From: Ferruginibacter paludis
GTDB taxonomy: Bacteria; Bacteroidota; Bacteroidia; Chitinophagales; Chitinophagaceae
DNA: 64,000 bases
Assembly (NCBI RefSeq): GCF_030409685.1
Contig: NZ_JAUFQJ010000002.1
Span: forward strand, 248,001-312,000
Direction: 5' to 3'
Shown here: piece after piece, positions 18,966 to 27,343 of the stretch
Numbering within the stretch: position 1 is the stretch's first letter
How the letters are laid out: every line of letters starts with the position of its first letter
The notes under the pieces: generated by a model
What the model was told of the DNA's origin: nothing
What the model saw: only the letters and a program-made list of their open reading frames with translations
The model's database searches: none
Program-made: the position numbers and the translations under genes

Positions 18966-18980
18966 ATAGACAATCGTTAT
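18966..18980 (-). promoter_or_regulatory. Possible OxyR-type half-site upstream of oxyR
   Basis: ATAGACAATCGTTAT fits the outer bases of the E. coli OxyR half-site ATAG-N7-CTAT at 7 of 8 positions, but not the inner T and A. Only one half-site is evident. Confidence 0.25.
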
Positions 18981-19107
18981 ATTATTAGCAGAAATATCGA
19001 CAAAAATTATCTGGTAAAATTTGTCATAGAACCATTTTTTTTGGACTTTACAGCAATATTTTTTTGACAATATTTTTTTCCCGGGGCAAATACACAGCTT
19101 TGTGGAT

Positions 19108-19131
19108 CATTCTTGTGTCACCCTCTTGTAC
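19108..19131 (-). repeat. Dispersed intergenic repeat, copy C
   Basis: On the minus strand GTACAAGAGGGTGACACAAG plus AATG. It lies between the kdp histidine-kinase gene and oxyR; a CCCCGGG block about 20 bp beyond it corresponds to the GGGCC block of copies B and D. Confidence 0.65.
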
Positions 19132-19169
19132 TGTTTTAGCTTTGTGTAACACTACTTCAATCCGCTACG

Positions 19170-20891
19170 TTATGAGGTCGTCGCAGAACTCCCCTTCAGG
19201 GTATGGGGGAATGCATTTAAAATCACCATAAAGCTGCTGCCGGTGCCATAATCACTTTCTACATTTATCTGGCCGCCCTGGGCTTCAATAAATTCTTTGC
19301 AGATAGAAAGTCCGAGACCCGTACCTTCTTTGTGTGTGCCGGGAACACGGAAATAACGATCGAAAATTTTGGACTTGTATTCCGGTGCAATGCCTTGTCC
19401 GGTGTCTTTTACAGTGAAAATTATTTTACTGCCAGTTGCATGTATACTTGCAAAAACGGTTGAATTATCATAGGAGTAGCGGATGGCATTCGATAATAAA
19501 TTGGTGAGCACCCAGGCAGTTTTTTCATTATCAGCCGCAACCTGCGGCAGGTTGGGTACTATGTTAACATCCAGCCGGATATTTTTTTGTTCAGCCGCGG
19601 ATTTGTTGGCGTTGACTGCATAGTCTAAAATTTCTTTTGCATCACTGGATACAATGCTTAACTGTATTTTGCCACTGTCTACCTGAGTCATGTTCAGCAG
19701 TTCTCCTGTGATTTTTAGCAAGCGGTTGGTGTCGTCTTTTATGCTGTCCAGCAGCAATTGCTGTTCGGTATTTATATTGCCCGTTTGTTTATTATCCAGT
19801 AATTGCAGACTCATTCGTATGGAAGCTATAGGTGTTTTTAATTCGTGCGAAACGGTGGCGATGAAATTCGTTTTGGCTTCGTTCAGTTCATGATAGGGGG
19901 TGATATTGCGCAAAACAATCACCTGGCCAATTACTGCATCATTTGCTTTTACATTAATAAAATCTTTGTTAAAGAAACTTTCTTTTTCATCCGCATAAAT
20001 TTTTAATTCCTTCCTGCTGTCATCCTGCAGCAAGGTTCTCATCAGGTCGTTTTGAATGGCTATATCTGCGGCATATTTACCAATGATATCATTTTCTTTA
20101 AGACCCAGTATTTTTTCAGAAACGGCATTAACAAACAAAATATGTTTCTTCTCATCCAGCCCGATAATGCCATCCTTCATCTGGTTGATAATGGTTTCAA
20201 TCCTGCTTTTTTCAAACTTTATTTTTGCAAGGTTACTGTGCTCATATTCATCCAGTTTTTCGGCCATGCTGTTAAAAGAATTGGCGAGGTCACCAAACTC
20301 ATCTTTTTGTTCCAGGTAAATCCGTTGCTTGTAATTTTTGTTGGCAATTTCCCTGATGCCTTCGGCCAGTTTTGTTACAGGTGTAGAAATAATCGCTGGA
20401 AAATTATAGATAAATGTAATGCTCACAATGATGAGTATGGTAAATATGAGCGTAAGCCAGAAGCGTGCATCCTCCGCTGTTTTTTGAGCAACTTCGTTTT
20501 TTCTTAAAATGGCATCCTGGTTTAAATCATTAATCACTTGTATAGACTGGCGCAACTGCGGGTAATTGGACGAGTCAGAAGGGTTGGCTTTTAATTCTGT
20601 GAAATTTTTTCTAAGCGCCTCTGTACTTTCTTTTTCGCCCGGTTCGGTAATATTTTTTTCCTGCCTCTCCAGGTTATATTCAAATAACTGAAAGGCTGCT
20701 TTTTTAGAAGGAATTTCTTCCAGCGCCTTCAGCATATTATTCGCGTACACAAGCGATTCGTGGTTATTTTTTAATACCCTGTCTGCATCATTACTAAGAC
20801 GGTTAATATAAAAAAAGCCAAGAATGCCAAAGGCCACTATCACCGCAAACAGAAAGGAAAGGCCGAGGGATAATTTTGTTTTAAGTTTCAT
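19170..20891 (-). CDS. PAS/HAMP sensor histidine kinase of the kdp operon
   Basis: 573 residues. TM1 (about 9-28) and TM2 (about 146-168) enclose a ~115-residue periplasmic domain. HAMP (170-222), PAS (227-340), HisKA with the phospho-acceptor H349 (FIATVSHELKTP) and HATPase follow, with N (TNLLSNAIRYS), G1 (DTGQGI) and G2 (GTGLGLS) boxes. It starts one base after the stop of the short KdpD gene, and so supplies the kinase part that KdpD lacks here. The likely partner is the sigma-54-type response regulator at 29564-30904, inferred from position. Confidence 0.93.
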   Translation of the reverse strand: MKLKTKLSLGLSFLFAVIVAFGILGFFYINRLSNDADRVLKNNHESLVYANNMLKALEEIPSKKAAFQLFEYNLERQEKNITEPGEKESTEALRKNFTELKANPSDSSNYPQLRQSIQVINDLNQDAILRKNEVAQKTAEDARFWLTLIFTILIIVSITFIYNFPAIISTPVTKLAEGIREIANKNYKQRIYLEQKDEFGDLANSFNSMAEKLDEYEHSNLAKIKFEKSRIETIINQMKDGIIGLDEKKHILFVNAVSEKILGLKENDIIGKYAADIAIQNDLMRTLLQDDSRKELKIYADEKESFFNKDFINVKANDAVIGQVIVLRNITPYHELNEAKTNFIATVSHELKTPIASIRMSLQLLDNKQTGNINTEQQLLLDSIKDDTNRLLKITGELLNMTQVDSGKIQLSIVSSDAKEILDYAVNANKSAAEQKNIRLDVNIVPNLPQVAADNEKTAWVLTNLLSNAIRYSYDNSTVFASIHATGSKIIFTVKDTGQGIAPEYKSKIFDRYFRVPGTHKEGTGLGLSICKEFIEAQGGQINVESDYGTGSSFMVILNAFPHTLKGSSATTS

Positions 20892-20892
20892 G

Positions 20893-22017
20893 CTATGCTA
20901 AAATTACAATGTCGATATCTGATTCTGACAATTTATTCAATAGCTGGTTAAATACGGGTGTACTGACAATGATATTCCAAAGGGTAAGATGAGGTTTGCC
21001 AATGCAGATTGTAGTGATGTGCTGATCTACGCTGGCTTCCAGGATACCTTTGGCGATATTTTTATTTTTTATTTTAATGATCTCTGCTCCCAGTTCTGCA
21101 GCCAGTTTAAAATTATTGATCAGGTGTCTTTGTAACGCAAGTCCAATTTTATCTCCGCTTTCGTTTGGTGTTTGAACATATAGCACATACCATTTGCTGT
21201 TATAATAAGAAGCCAGCCTGGCCGTTTTGCGAATCACTTTTTTTGCAATTTCATGATTGCTGCTGATGCAGGCCATAAAACGTTCCGTTTTTAAATGCGT
21301 ATTACGGGGCAACTCGGTTTCAATCTTGCGCTCTACCTGTCCGGCTACTTCTTTTAGCGCCAGTTCTCTTAACTGGAGTATGCGCTCGCTTTGAAAGAAG
21401 TTTTTCAACGAGACTTCAATCTTATCAGGTGAATAAATTTTGCCTTCCTTTAGCCTGGTGATCAGTTCGTCTGCCGTAAGGTCGATGTTCACTACTTCAT
21501 CTGCCTGCTGTAAAACACTGTCTGGTATCCGCTCTGCTACATCTACACCTGTAATTTCTTTTACGGCGCTGTTAAGACTTTCTATATGCTGTATATTTAC
21601 AGCACTGATCACATTGATACCGGCATCTAAAATTTCTATTACATCCTGCCAGCGTTTTTCATTTTTACTGCCTTCAATATTGCTGTGGGCCAGTTCATCT
21701 ACAATCACCACTTCAGGATGCAGGTTGATTACCGCCTGCACATCAAACTCCTCCAGCTCTTTTCCCTTGTAAAATAATTTACGCCTCGGTAGTACGGGCA
21801 GCCCCTCCAGCAGTTCGTGTGTTTCTTTACGATTATGTGTTTCAATATATCCGATCATAACGTCCACGCCATTGCGCAGCAGGGTTTGTGCCTCCTGTAA
21901 CATCCGGAAAGTTTTACCTACACCGGCACTCATACCAATGTATATTTTAAACTTGCCCCTCCTGTTTTTGCGGATGAGGTTCAAAAAGTGTTCGGCATTG
22001 GATGTTATTTCCGGCAT
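20893..22017 (-). CDS. kdpD: Short KdpD: sensor and USP domains without kinase
   Basis: 374 residues matching only the cytoplasmic N-terminal half of E. coli KdpD. A Walker A-like loop GMSAGVGKT lies at 28-36, followed by the KdpD signature around VDELAHSN, and a universal-stress-protein domain at about 245-374. The four-helix membrane unit and the kinase of full KdpD are missing; the kinase is encoded by the next gene, one base away. The split is a known Bacteroidota arrangement, so I do not call it a pseudogene. It should sense K+ status or turgor and act on the kinase. Confidence 0.93.
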   Translation of the reverse strand: MPEITSNAEHFLNLIRKNRRGKFKIYIGMSAGVGKTFRMLQEAQTLLRNGVDVMIGYIETHNRKETHELLEGLPVLPRRKLFYKGKELEEFDVQAVINLHPEVVIVDELAHSNIEGSKNEKRWQDVIEILDAGINVISAVNIQHIESLNSAVKEITGVDVAERIPDSVLQQADEVVNIDLTADELITRLKEGKIYSPDKIEVSLKNFFQSERILQLRELALKEVAGQVERKIETELPRNTHLKTERFMACISSNHEIAKKVIRKTARLASYYNSKWYVLYVQTPNESGDKIGLALQRHLINNFKLAAELGAEIIKIKNKNIAKGILEASVDQHITTICIGKPHLTLWNIIVSTPVFNQLLNKLSESDIDIVILA

Positions 22018-22019
22018 AA

Positions 22020-22583
22020 TTATTTTAATTTATCCAGGGCGATGTTCAACTGTAAAATATTTATTTTTTCTGTGCCAAATAAACCCAGTAACGGCTTTTG
22101 TGTTTGCTGCACTACCAGTGTATTTAATTTGTCTTCGGAAATGTTTCTTGCTTTTGATATTCGTGCAACCTGCACCATTGCAGCTTCTGCAGAAAGATCA
22201 GGATCTAATCCGCTACCAGAAGCGGTTACTAATTCTGCAGGGATGGCTTCTTTTTTTATAGAAGGATTGTGTACTAAAAAAGTATCTACCCTGTCTTGCA
22301 CCTGTTTTAAGTACTCAGGATTGCTGGGCCCTTTATTGCTTCCAATACTGCCAGCTGCATTGTAGCCGGCGGCAGATGGCCTACTGTTAAAATAATTATC
22401 TGCGGTAAAATTCTGACCTTCTAATTTATAACCAACCACTTTGTTATTAACACTCACGGTTTCACCGATGCCATGGTTAGGACCCGCCTGGGCAACTACC
22501 CAGATTGCAAGTGTGTAGATACCTGCAAGCACTATGATGGAAATGAAGGTTAACTTTAATGCGGGAAGAATATGCTGTTTCAT
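22020..22583 (-). CDS. kdpC: KdpC, K+-transporting ATPase subunit C
   Basis: 187 residues with one N-terminal membrane helix (about 11-32) and a periplasmic/extracytoplasmic domain. The family motifs NYFNSRPSAAGYNAAGSIGS and the C-terminal VARISKARNISEDKL are present. KdpC stabilises the KdpA-KdpB complex and is thought to assist ATP or K+ binding. It starts 21 bp after kdpB and ends 2 bp before kdpD. Confidence 0.96.
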   Translation of the reverse strand: MKQHILPALKLTFISIIVLAGIYTLAIWVVAQAGPNHGIGETVSVNNKVVGYKLEGQNFTADNYFNSRPSAAGYNAAGSIGSNKGPSNPEYLKQVQDRVDTFLVHNPSIKKEAIPAELVTASGSGLDPDLSAEAAMVQVARISKARNISEDKLNTLVVQQTQKPLLGLFGTEKINILQLNIALDKLK

Positions 22584-22604
22584 TTTTTTAAATTTATTTG
22601 TTTA

Positions 22605-24650
22605 TTAAAACCAAACGGATACCACTAAATCCAATAATTTAATTCCGATAAAGGGTACTATTACTCCACCCAGTCCATAGATCAATAAGTTTCTTCTTAG
22701 CAAGGCGCTGGCACCAATGGGCTTGTATGCCACCCCTTTTAAGGCCAGGGGAATCAGCATCGGGATGATGAGGGCATTAAATATTACTGCTGATAAGATA
22801 GCACTTTCAGGACTATGCAGGTGCATGATGTTTAAACCTTGTAATGCCGGTATCGAAGTGATAAATAAGGCCGGTACAATTGCAAAATACTTTGCTACGT
22901 CATTGGCGATTGAGAAGGTGGTTAACGTTCCCCTGGTCATCAATAATTGTTTTCCGATCTCTACAATTTCTATCAGTTTGGTGGGGTCATTATCCAGGTC
23001 TACCATATTACCTGCTTCCTTAGCTGCGGCAGTACCACTATTCATTGCCACGCCTACATCAGCCTGTGCAAGTGCAGGTGCATCATTGGTGCCATCGCCC
23101 ATCATGGCGACTAACTTTCCGCCTTGCTGTTCCTGTTTGATGTAGTTCATCTTGTCTTCAGGTTTGGCTTCGGCTATAAAATCATCTACGCCGGCTTTTT
23201 CTGCAATGAACTTTGCTGTTAAAGGATTATCACCTGTTACCATCACTGTTTTTACACCCATTTTACGCAGACGTGCAAACCTTTCCTGGATACCGGGTTT
23301 TATGATGTCCTGTAATTCAATAACACCCAATACCTTGTTGTTCTCACTTACAACCAGTGGTGTACCGCCGTTGCTTGAAATCAACCGCACTCTTTCTGCA
23401 GTTTCTTCCGGAAAGCCATTGCCTGCCTTCGTCACTATATTTTTTATAGCATCATAAGCACCTTTACGAATTTTTATGCCGCCATGTAAATCGATGCCGC
23501 TGCTTCTAGTTTCCGCTGTAAACATAATAAATTTAGCGCCGTCGGTTTTAAAGGTATTTACATTGATGTTAGCCAGTTCAATGATTGATTTTCCCTCAGG
23601 GGTTTCATCAGCTAGTGAAGACAGCGCACAGGCTTCTGTAAAAGCGGCTGCATCAATACCATTGGCAGGATAAAAGTTGGTAGCCTTTCTGTTACCAATG
23701 GTGATGGTACCTGTTTTATCAAGTAATAAAGTGTCCAGGTCACCGGCGGTTTCTACCGCTTTACCACTTTTAGTAATTACGTTCGCCCGCAGGGCCCTGT
23801 CCATGCCGGCAATGCCAATGGCGCTTAACAGGCCACCAATAGTAGTTGGTATCAAACACACAAACAAGGAGATAAACGCCGCAATGGTGATCGGTGTATT
23901 GGCATAGTCGCCAAATGGTTTTAGCGTGATACACACAATGATGAACACCAGTGTAAAGCCAGCTAATAAAATAGTCAACGCAATTTCATTGGGTGTTTTC
24001 TGGCGGCTGGCACCTTCTACCAGCGCAATCATTTTATCCAGGAAAGATTCGCCCGGTTCTGTGGTTACCCTTACTTTTATTTTGTCGGACAATACTTTTG
24101 TGCCGCCTGTAACAGAACTTTTATCACCGCCGCTTTCCCTTATCACCGGTGCACTCTCACCAGTGATGGCGCTTTCATCGATGGTTGCAATTCCCCAGAT
24201 TATTTCGCCGTCCATGGGTATCATATCGCCTGCTTCACAAAGAAATACATCTCCTTCTTTTAACTGGGAAGAAGGAACAATTTTTACTTCGTTCACATAC
24301 ATTTCTCCCACGGTTTGTATCCATTTCGCCGGTGTTTCCTCCCTTGTTTTTCTGAGAGAATCTGCCTGCGCCTTCCCCCTTGCTTCTGCAATGGCTTCGG
24401 CAAAATTGGCAAACAGGAGGGTTAAAAAAAGTACCCCAAACACAATGAGATTATACAACAGGCTGCCCTGTGTTTTTTCGCCGGTAGCGATCCAGATGCA
24501 AACGGCCAGCATGACAGCTGTACATATTTCAACCGTAAACATCACCGGGTTGCGGAACATGATACGAGGATTTAATTTTATAAAAGACTGTTTTAAAGCG
24601 GTGTTGATGAGCGCTGGTTCAAACAGTTTATTAGAATGGTTCTTTGCCAT
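22605..24650 (-). CDS. kdpB: KdpB, P-type ATPase subunit
   Basis: 681 residues from the ATG at 24650 ([20 protein letters not shown]). The open frame reaches 24806, but the extra 52 residues would be encoded by the gap containing repeat D and do not resemble KdpB. The phosphorylated Asp is D311 in DKTGT; TGES (163-166) and [16 protein letters not shown] complete the P-type set. It hydrolyses ATP to drive K+ uptake through KdpA. Confidence 0.97.
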   Translation of the reverse strand: MAKNHSNKLFEPALINTALKQSFIKLNPRIMFRNPVMFTVEICTAVMLAVCIWIATGEKTQGSLLYNLIVFGVLFLTLLFANFAEAIAEARGKAQADSLRKTREETPAKWIQTVGEMYVNEVKIVPSSQLKEGDVFLCEAGDMIPMDGEIIWGIATIDESAITGESAPVIRESGGDKSSVTGGTKVLSDKIKVRVTTEPGESFLDKMIALVEGASRQKTPNEIALTILLAGFTLVFIIVCITLKPFGDYANTPITIAAFISLFVCLIPTTIGGLLSAIGIAGMDRALRANVITKSGKAVETAGDLDTLLLDKTGTITIGNRKATNFYPANGIDAAAFTEACALSSLADETPEGKSIIELANINVNTFKTDGAKFIMFTAETRSSGIDLHGGIKIRKGAYDAIKNIVTKAGNGFPEETAERVRLISSNGGTPLVVSENNKVLGVIELQDIIKPGIQERFARLRKMGVKTVMVTGDNPLTAKFIAEKAGVDDFIAEAKPEDKMNYIKQEQQGGKLVAMMGDGTNDAPALAQADVGVAMNSGTAAAKEAGNMVDLDNDPTKLIEIVEIGKQLLMTRGTLTTFSIANDVAKYFAIVPALFITSIPALQGLNIMHLHSPESAILSAVIFNALIIPMLIPLALKGVAYKPIGASALLRRNLLIYGLGGVIVPFIGIKLLDLVVSVWF

Positions 24651-24775
24651 GATTTTATTTTTTGATGCACTATTTTTTGACACAAGTTTTAATGCACGAG
24701 TTATACAAATTTTAAAGCCAATTGCTTTTATCTGAGCCGCAGAACATGCATTGCCTTGTTCAATATTGTTTTGTT

Positions 24776-24803
24776 GTACAAGAGTGCGACGCCAGTGAAG
24801 CTT
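24776..24803 (+). repeat. Dispersed intergenic repeat, copy D (between kdpA and kdpB)
   Basis: GTACAAGAGTGCGACGCC then AGTGAAGCTT. Near-identical to copy B. It occupies the middle of the 186-bp kdpA-kdpB gap, which is long for this operon. Confidence 0.75.
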
Positions 24804-24836
24804 CATTTATATTCAACGGCTGGGCCTATAATTTTT

Positions 24837-26537
24837 TTAACGCATACCAAAGTATTCTGCCAGCGGACCAAGCGCAAGGGCGGGAAAAAATGATAATGCT
24901 GCGATGATAAAAATGACTGCGAAAATCATAATTGCAAAAGTGGACGTATCTGTCTTTAAAGTACCGGCACTTTCGGGTACATATTTCTTTTTTGCCAGTA
25001 TACCTGCAATGGCCAGCGGACCGATAATTGGTAAAAACCTGCCTAAGATCATCACGAGGCCACAGGCTATATTCCAGAAGGGTGTGTTGTCGCCAAGGCC
25101 TTCAAAGCCACTGCCGTTGTTGGCAGAAGAAGACGTAAACTCGTACAGCATTTCACTAAAGCCGTGGCTGCCGGGGTTGTTTAGCCAGGCAGCATAAGCC
25201 GTTGGATTTTGAGCATACAAGTGGGAGGCGATGGCAGTGCCAACCAATATCAGGAAAGGGTGCAGCAATGCAATGATGGCTGCAATCTTCATTTCCTTTG
25301 CTTCGATCTTTTTGCCTAAAAATTCCGGTGTGCGGCCTACCATTAAGCCGCTGATGAAAACGGCGATGATGATGAAAATATAGAAGTTTAAAAAGCCCAC
25401 CCCTACACCGCCATAGAATGAATTGATCATCATGCCCAGCATGGCAAACATGCCGGTAAGTGGTGTAAAGCTGTCATGCATGGCGTTGACCGAACCGTTA
25501 GAAGTTACGGTGGTAGTGATACCCCAGTAGGCGGATGCAGCCGGGCCAAAACGTACTTCCTTGCCTTCCATGCTTCCCAGGTTTTGAACCAGGCCCATTT
25601 TATGAATGGCGTTGCTGCCTTTCATTTCCTGGTAGATGGAAGGGATCACCAGTAATAAAAAACCGATCGTCATCACTCCAAAAACCATCCAGGCAAAACG
25701 TTTTCTTTTGATGATATAACCCAGCGCAAATATCATGGCGATGGGTATCAGGATGATGCAGATGTTCTCCATCATGTTCGTAAAGTAATTGGGATTTTCC
25801 AGCGGGTGGGCGCTGTTAACACCGAAGTATCCACCTCCGTTGGTACCGATTTGCTTAATGGCTACCATAGCTGCTGCGGGTCCTCTTGATACATTCACTG
25901 TATCACCCTGCAGGGAAATAAATTGGTCTTTACCCTGAAATGTCATGGGTGTGCCATTGAACAACAAAACGATTGCTATCACAACTGAGATGGGCAATAA
26001 AACCCTGGTGCAGGATTTTATAAAGTACACATAAAAGTTACCCAGCTTATCGCTGTTCTTTTCTTTCATTGCTTTAAATACTACAGCACATGCTGCCATC
26101 CCTGCACCTGCACTTACGAACTGAAAAAACATCAACAGCAATTGCCCCAGGTACGATACACCGCTTTCACCGGAATAGTGTTGCAGGTTGGTATTGGATA
26201 CAAAACTGATGGTAGTGTTAAAGGCTAGGTCAGCACTCATGGATGGGTTACTATCCGGGTTGAGCGGCAGCCAGCTCATGTTCATTAATACCAGCATGGA
26301 GAGTAAAAACCACACGAGATTGATAACTAATAATGCCACAAGGTTTTGTTGCCAGGTCATTTCTTTTGTGGGGTTAATACCGCCGGCTTTGTAAAACAAT
26401 TTGTCTATAGGATTGATAATGGGATCGAGCCAGGTTTTATCCCCGCTATAAACTTTACCAATATACCGGCCTAATGGAATGGCCAGCAGTACAGTGATGA
26501 TAAACATGGCAACAACGCCAACAATTTCTGTGTTCAT
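24837..26537 (-). CDS. kdpA: KdpA, K+-channel-like subunit
   Basis: 566 residues with ten or so membrane helices and the four pseudo-repeats of the SKT superfamily. Selectivity-filter segments are visible, e.g. TNLQHYSG, GTNGGGYFGVNSAHP, and the C-terminal SSANNGSGFEG. It binds periplasmic K+ and passes it to KdpB. Start ATG at 26537 matches the family N-terminus; length is normal. Confidence 0.97.
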   Translation of the reverse strand: MNTEIVGVVAMFIITVLLAIPLGRYIGKVYSGDKTWLDPIINPIDKLFYKAGGINPTKEMTWQQNLVALLVINLVWFLLSMLVLMNMSWLPLNPDSNPSMSADLAFNTTISFVSNTNLQHYSGESGVSYLGQLLLMFFQFVSAGAGMAACAVVFKAMKEKNSDKLGNFYVYFIKSCTRVLLPISVVIAIVLLFNGTPMTFQGKDQFISLQGDTVNVSRGPAAAMVAIKQIGTNGGGYFGVNSAHPLENPNYFTNMMENICIILIPIAMIFALGYIIKRKRFAWMVFGVMTIGFLLLVIPSIYQEMKGSNAIHKMGLVQNLGSMEGKEVRFGPAASAYWGITTTVTSNGSVNAMHDSFTPLTGMFAMLGMMINSFYGGVGVGFLNFYIFIIIAVFISGLMVGRTPEFLGKKIEAKEMKIAAIIALLHPFLILVGTAIASHLYAQNPTAYAAWLNNPGSHGFSEMLYEFTSSSANNGSGFEGLGDNTPFWNIACGLVMILGRFLPIIGPLAIAGILAKKKYVPESAGTLKTDTSTFAIMIFAVIFIIAALSFFPALALGPLAEYFGMR

Positions 26538-26541
26538 AAAA

Positions 26542-26569
26542 GTGAATTGTGAATGGTGAATTGTGAATG
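26542..26569. repeat. Two perfect 14-bp direct repeats in the kdpF-kdpA gap
   Basis: GTGAATTGTGAATG occurs twice head to tail in the 76-bp gap just before the kdpA start. Function unknown. Confidence 0.7.
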
Positions 26570-26613
26570 TTCGTTGATAATGAATATTCTCATTGATCGC
26601 TTACCATTCAAGG

Positions 26614-26691
26614 TTAAAATTTTTCTGGCTTTACAAGTACATAACAGATGTAACAAAAAACCAGGATGGATAAAATAAAAAGTAATAACAT
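26614..26691 (-). CDS. kdpF: KdpF small membrane subunit
   Basis: A 25-residue ORF, too short for routine gene finding. One hydrophobic helix (MLLLFILSILVFCYICYVLV) is followed by KPEKF, the conserved C-terminal signature of KdpF. It sits directly upstream of kdpA on the same strand, the normal kdpF position. KdpF stabilises the KdpABC complex in the membrane. Confidence 0.9.
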   Translation of the reverse strand: MLLLFILSILVFCYICYVLVKPEKF

Positions 26692-26721
26692 GGTTTAAAA
26701 TTTTTATACCTGATGCGATGA

Positions 26722-26805
26722 TCAGATTTTGTCAAAAAAATCAATGGCTTTAAAAAATAGCACAAAGCATAAAAGCCCTGCAAGAATTAGAAGAATGGTC
26801 AGCAT
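26722..26805 (-). CDS. 27-residue membrane microprotein upstream of kdpF
   Basis: ATG at 26803-26805, stop at 26722-26724. The product is one hydrophobic helix (MLTILLILAGLLCFVLFF) followed by the polar tail KAIDFFDKI. It lies 30 bp before kdpF and 10 bp after the preceding small ORF. Its size and layout mimic KdpF, but the tail is different, so it may be a second small subunit or assembly factor of the Kdp complex. The function is inferred from position only. Confidence 0.6.
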   Translation of the reverse strand: MLTILLILAGLLCFVLFFKAIDFFDKI

Positions 26806-26815
26806 TTTTTAGTTT

Positions 26816-26962
26816 TTATTTATGAAATAATATTTTAAACTTTTGATAGGTGATGTAAACGAGCGCAACTGCTGTTAACCAGGCCAACAGTATAATAACA
26901 ACTTCTTTTACTTTTTGCGGTATTGGATGCAAAGCCATTACTCGGTTTAGAAATTTTCTCAT
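26816..26962 (-). CDS. Small one-helix membrane protein heading the kdp operon
   Basis: 48 residues from the ATG at 26962 (MRKFLNRVMALHPIPQKVKE), then one helix (VVIILLAWLTAVALVYITY) and a basic tail. An in-frame ATG at 27043 would make 75 residues, but the extra part covers a perfect palindrome and is not membrane-like, so I prefer the shorter form. It is the first gene of the kdp cluster on this strand. I do not recognise a family. Confidence 0.5.
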   Translation of the reverse strand: MRKFLNRVMALHPIPQKVKEVVIILLAWLTAVALVYITYQKFKILFHK

Positions 26963-27010
26963 TTTTTTAAAAAATTGTAGTAAAACTAAAGCCTGAAGAA
27001 TCTTGTAGCC

Positions 27011-27024
27011 ATGATAATTATCAT
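27011..27024. promoter_or_regulatory. 14-bp perfect palindrome upstream of the kdp operon
   Basis: ATGATAATTATCAT reads the same on both strands. It lies 49 bp before the preferred first start of the kdp cluster (26962), where an operator or activator site would be expected. The binding protein is unknown. The remaining gap to the kup terminator shows no gene. Confidence 0.4.
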
Positions 27025-27300
27025 CGGAAATATTGATTTTCACATGCTTTGAATTGATTTGGCAATAGGTTTAAACAGGCTCTGCCAATATCACAAAATC
27101 AGTAACTTCTAATAAACACATGGACTAGTTTTATCATTTGCTTGAATTGTTGAAAAGGCAATTTCATTTTTCCCATTTCATTACATGATGCCAAACCATA
27201 TGCCTCTCTTGTTAAAATAGTTTAGTGAAAGCTGTAATGCAGTACTGTATTGTGTTGTATGTAATATGGATAACAGAGCATCATTTCGGATCAATAAAAA

Positions 27301-27321
27301 ACCCTTCCAAAATGGAAGGGT
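27301..27321 (-). terminator. Terminator of kup
   Basis: On the minus strand ACCCTTCC-attt-tGGAAGGGT followed by TTTTATTG; it lies 23 bp past the kup stop. The 8-bp stem and T tract fit an intrinsic terminator and separate kup from the kdp operon. Confidence 0.8.
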
Positions 27322-27343
27322 CGCTTTTCAAAAGGAAGTGCTT

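Noticed and set aside
20893..22017. kdpD as a truncated pseudogene
   Set aside because: The missing kinase is encoded by the next gene, one base away, and both frames are intact; this is a split arrangement.
23926..24735. Long plus-strand frame (269 codons) over kdpB
   Set aside because: It is the antisense shadow of kdpB; the product has no domain and the kdpB frame is certain.
27044..27300. Sigma-54 -24/-12 promoter before the kdp operon
   Set aside because: I looked for GG-N10-GC on the minus strand; GC/CC pairs near 27158 and 27190 have spacings of 12 and 11, so none fits.
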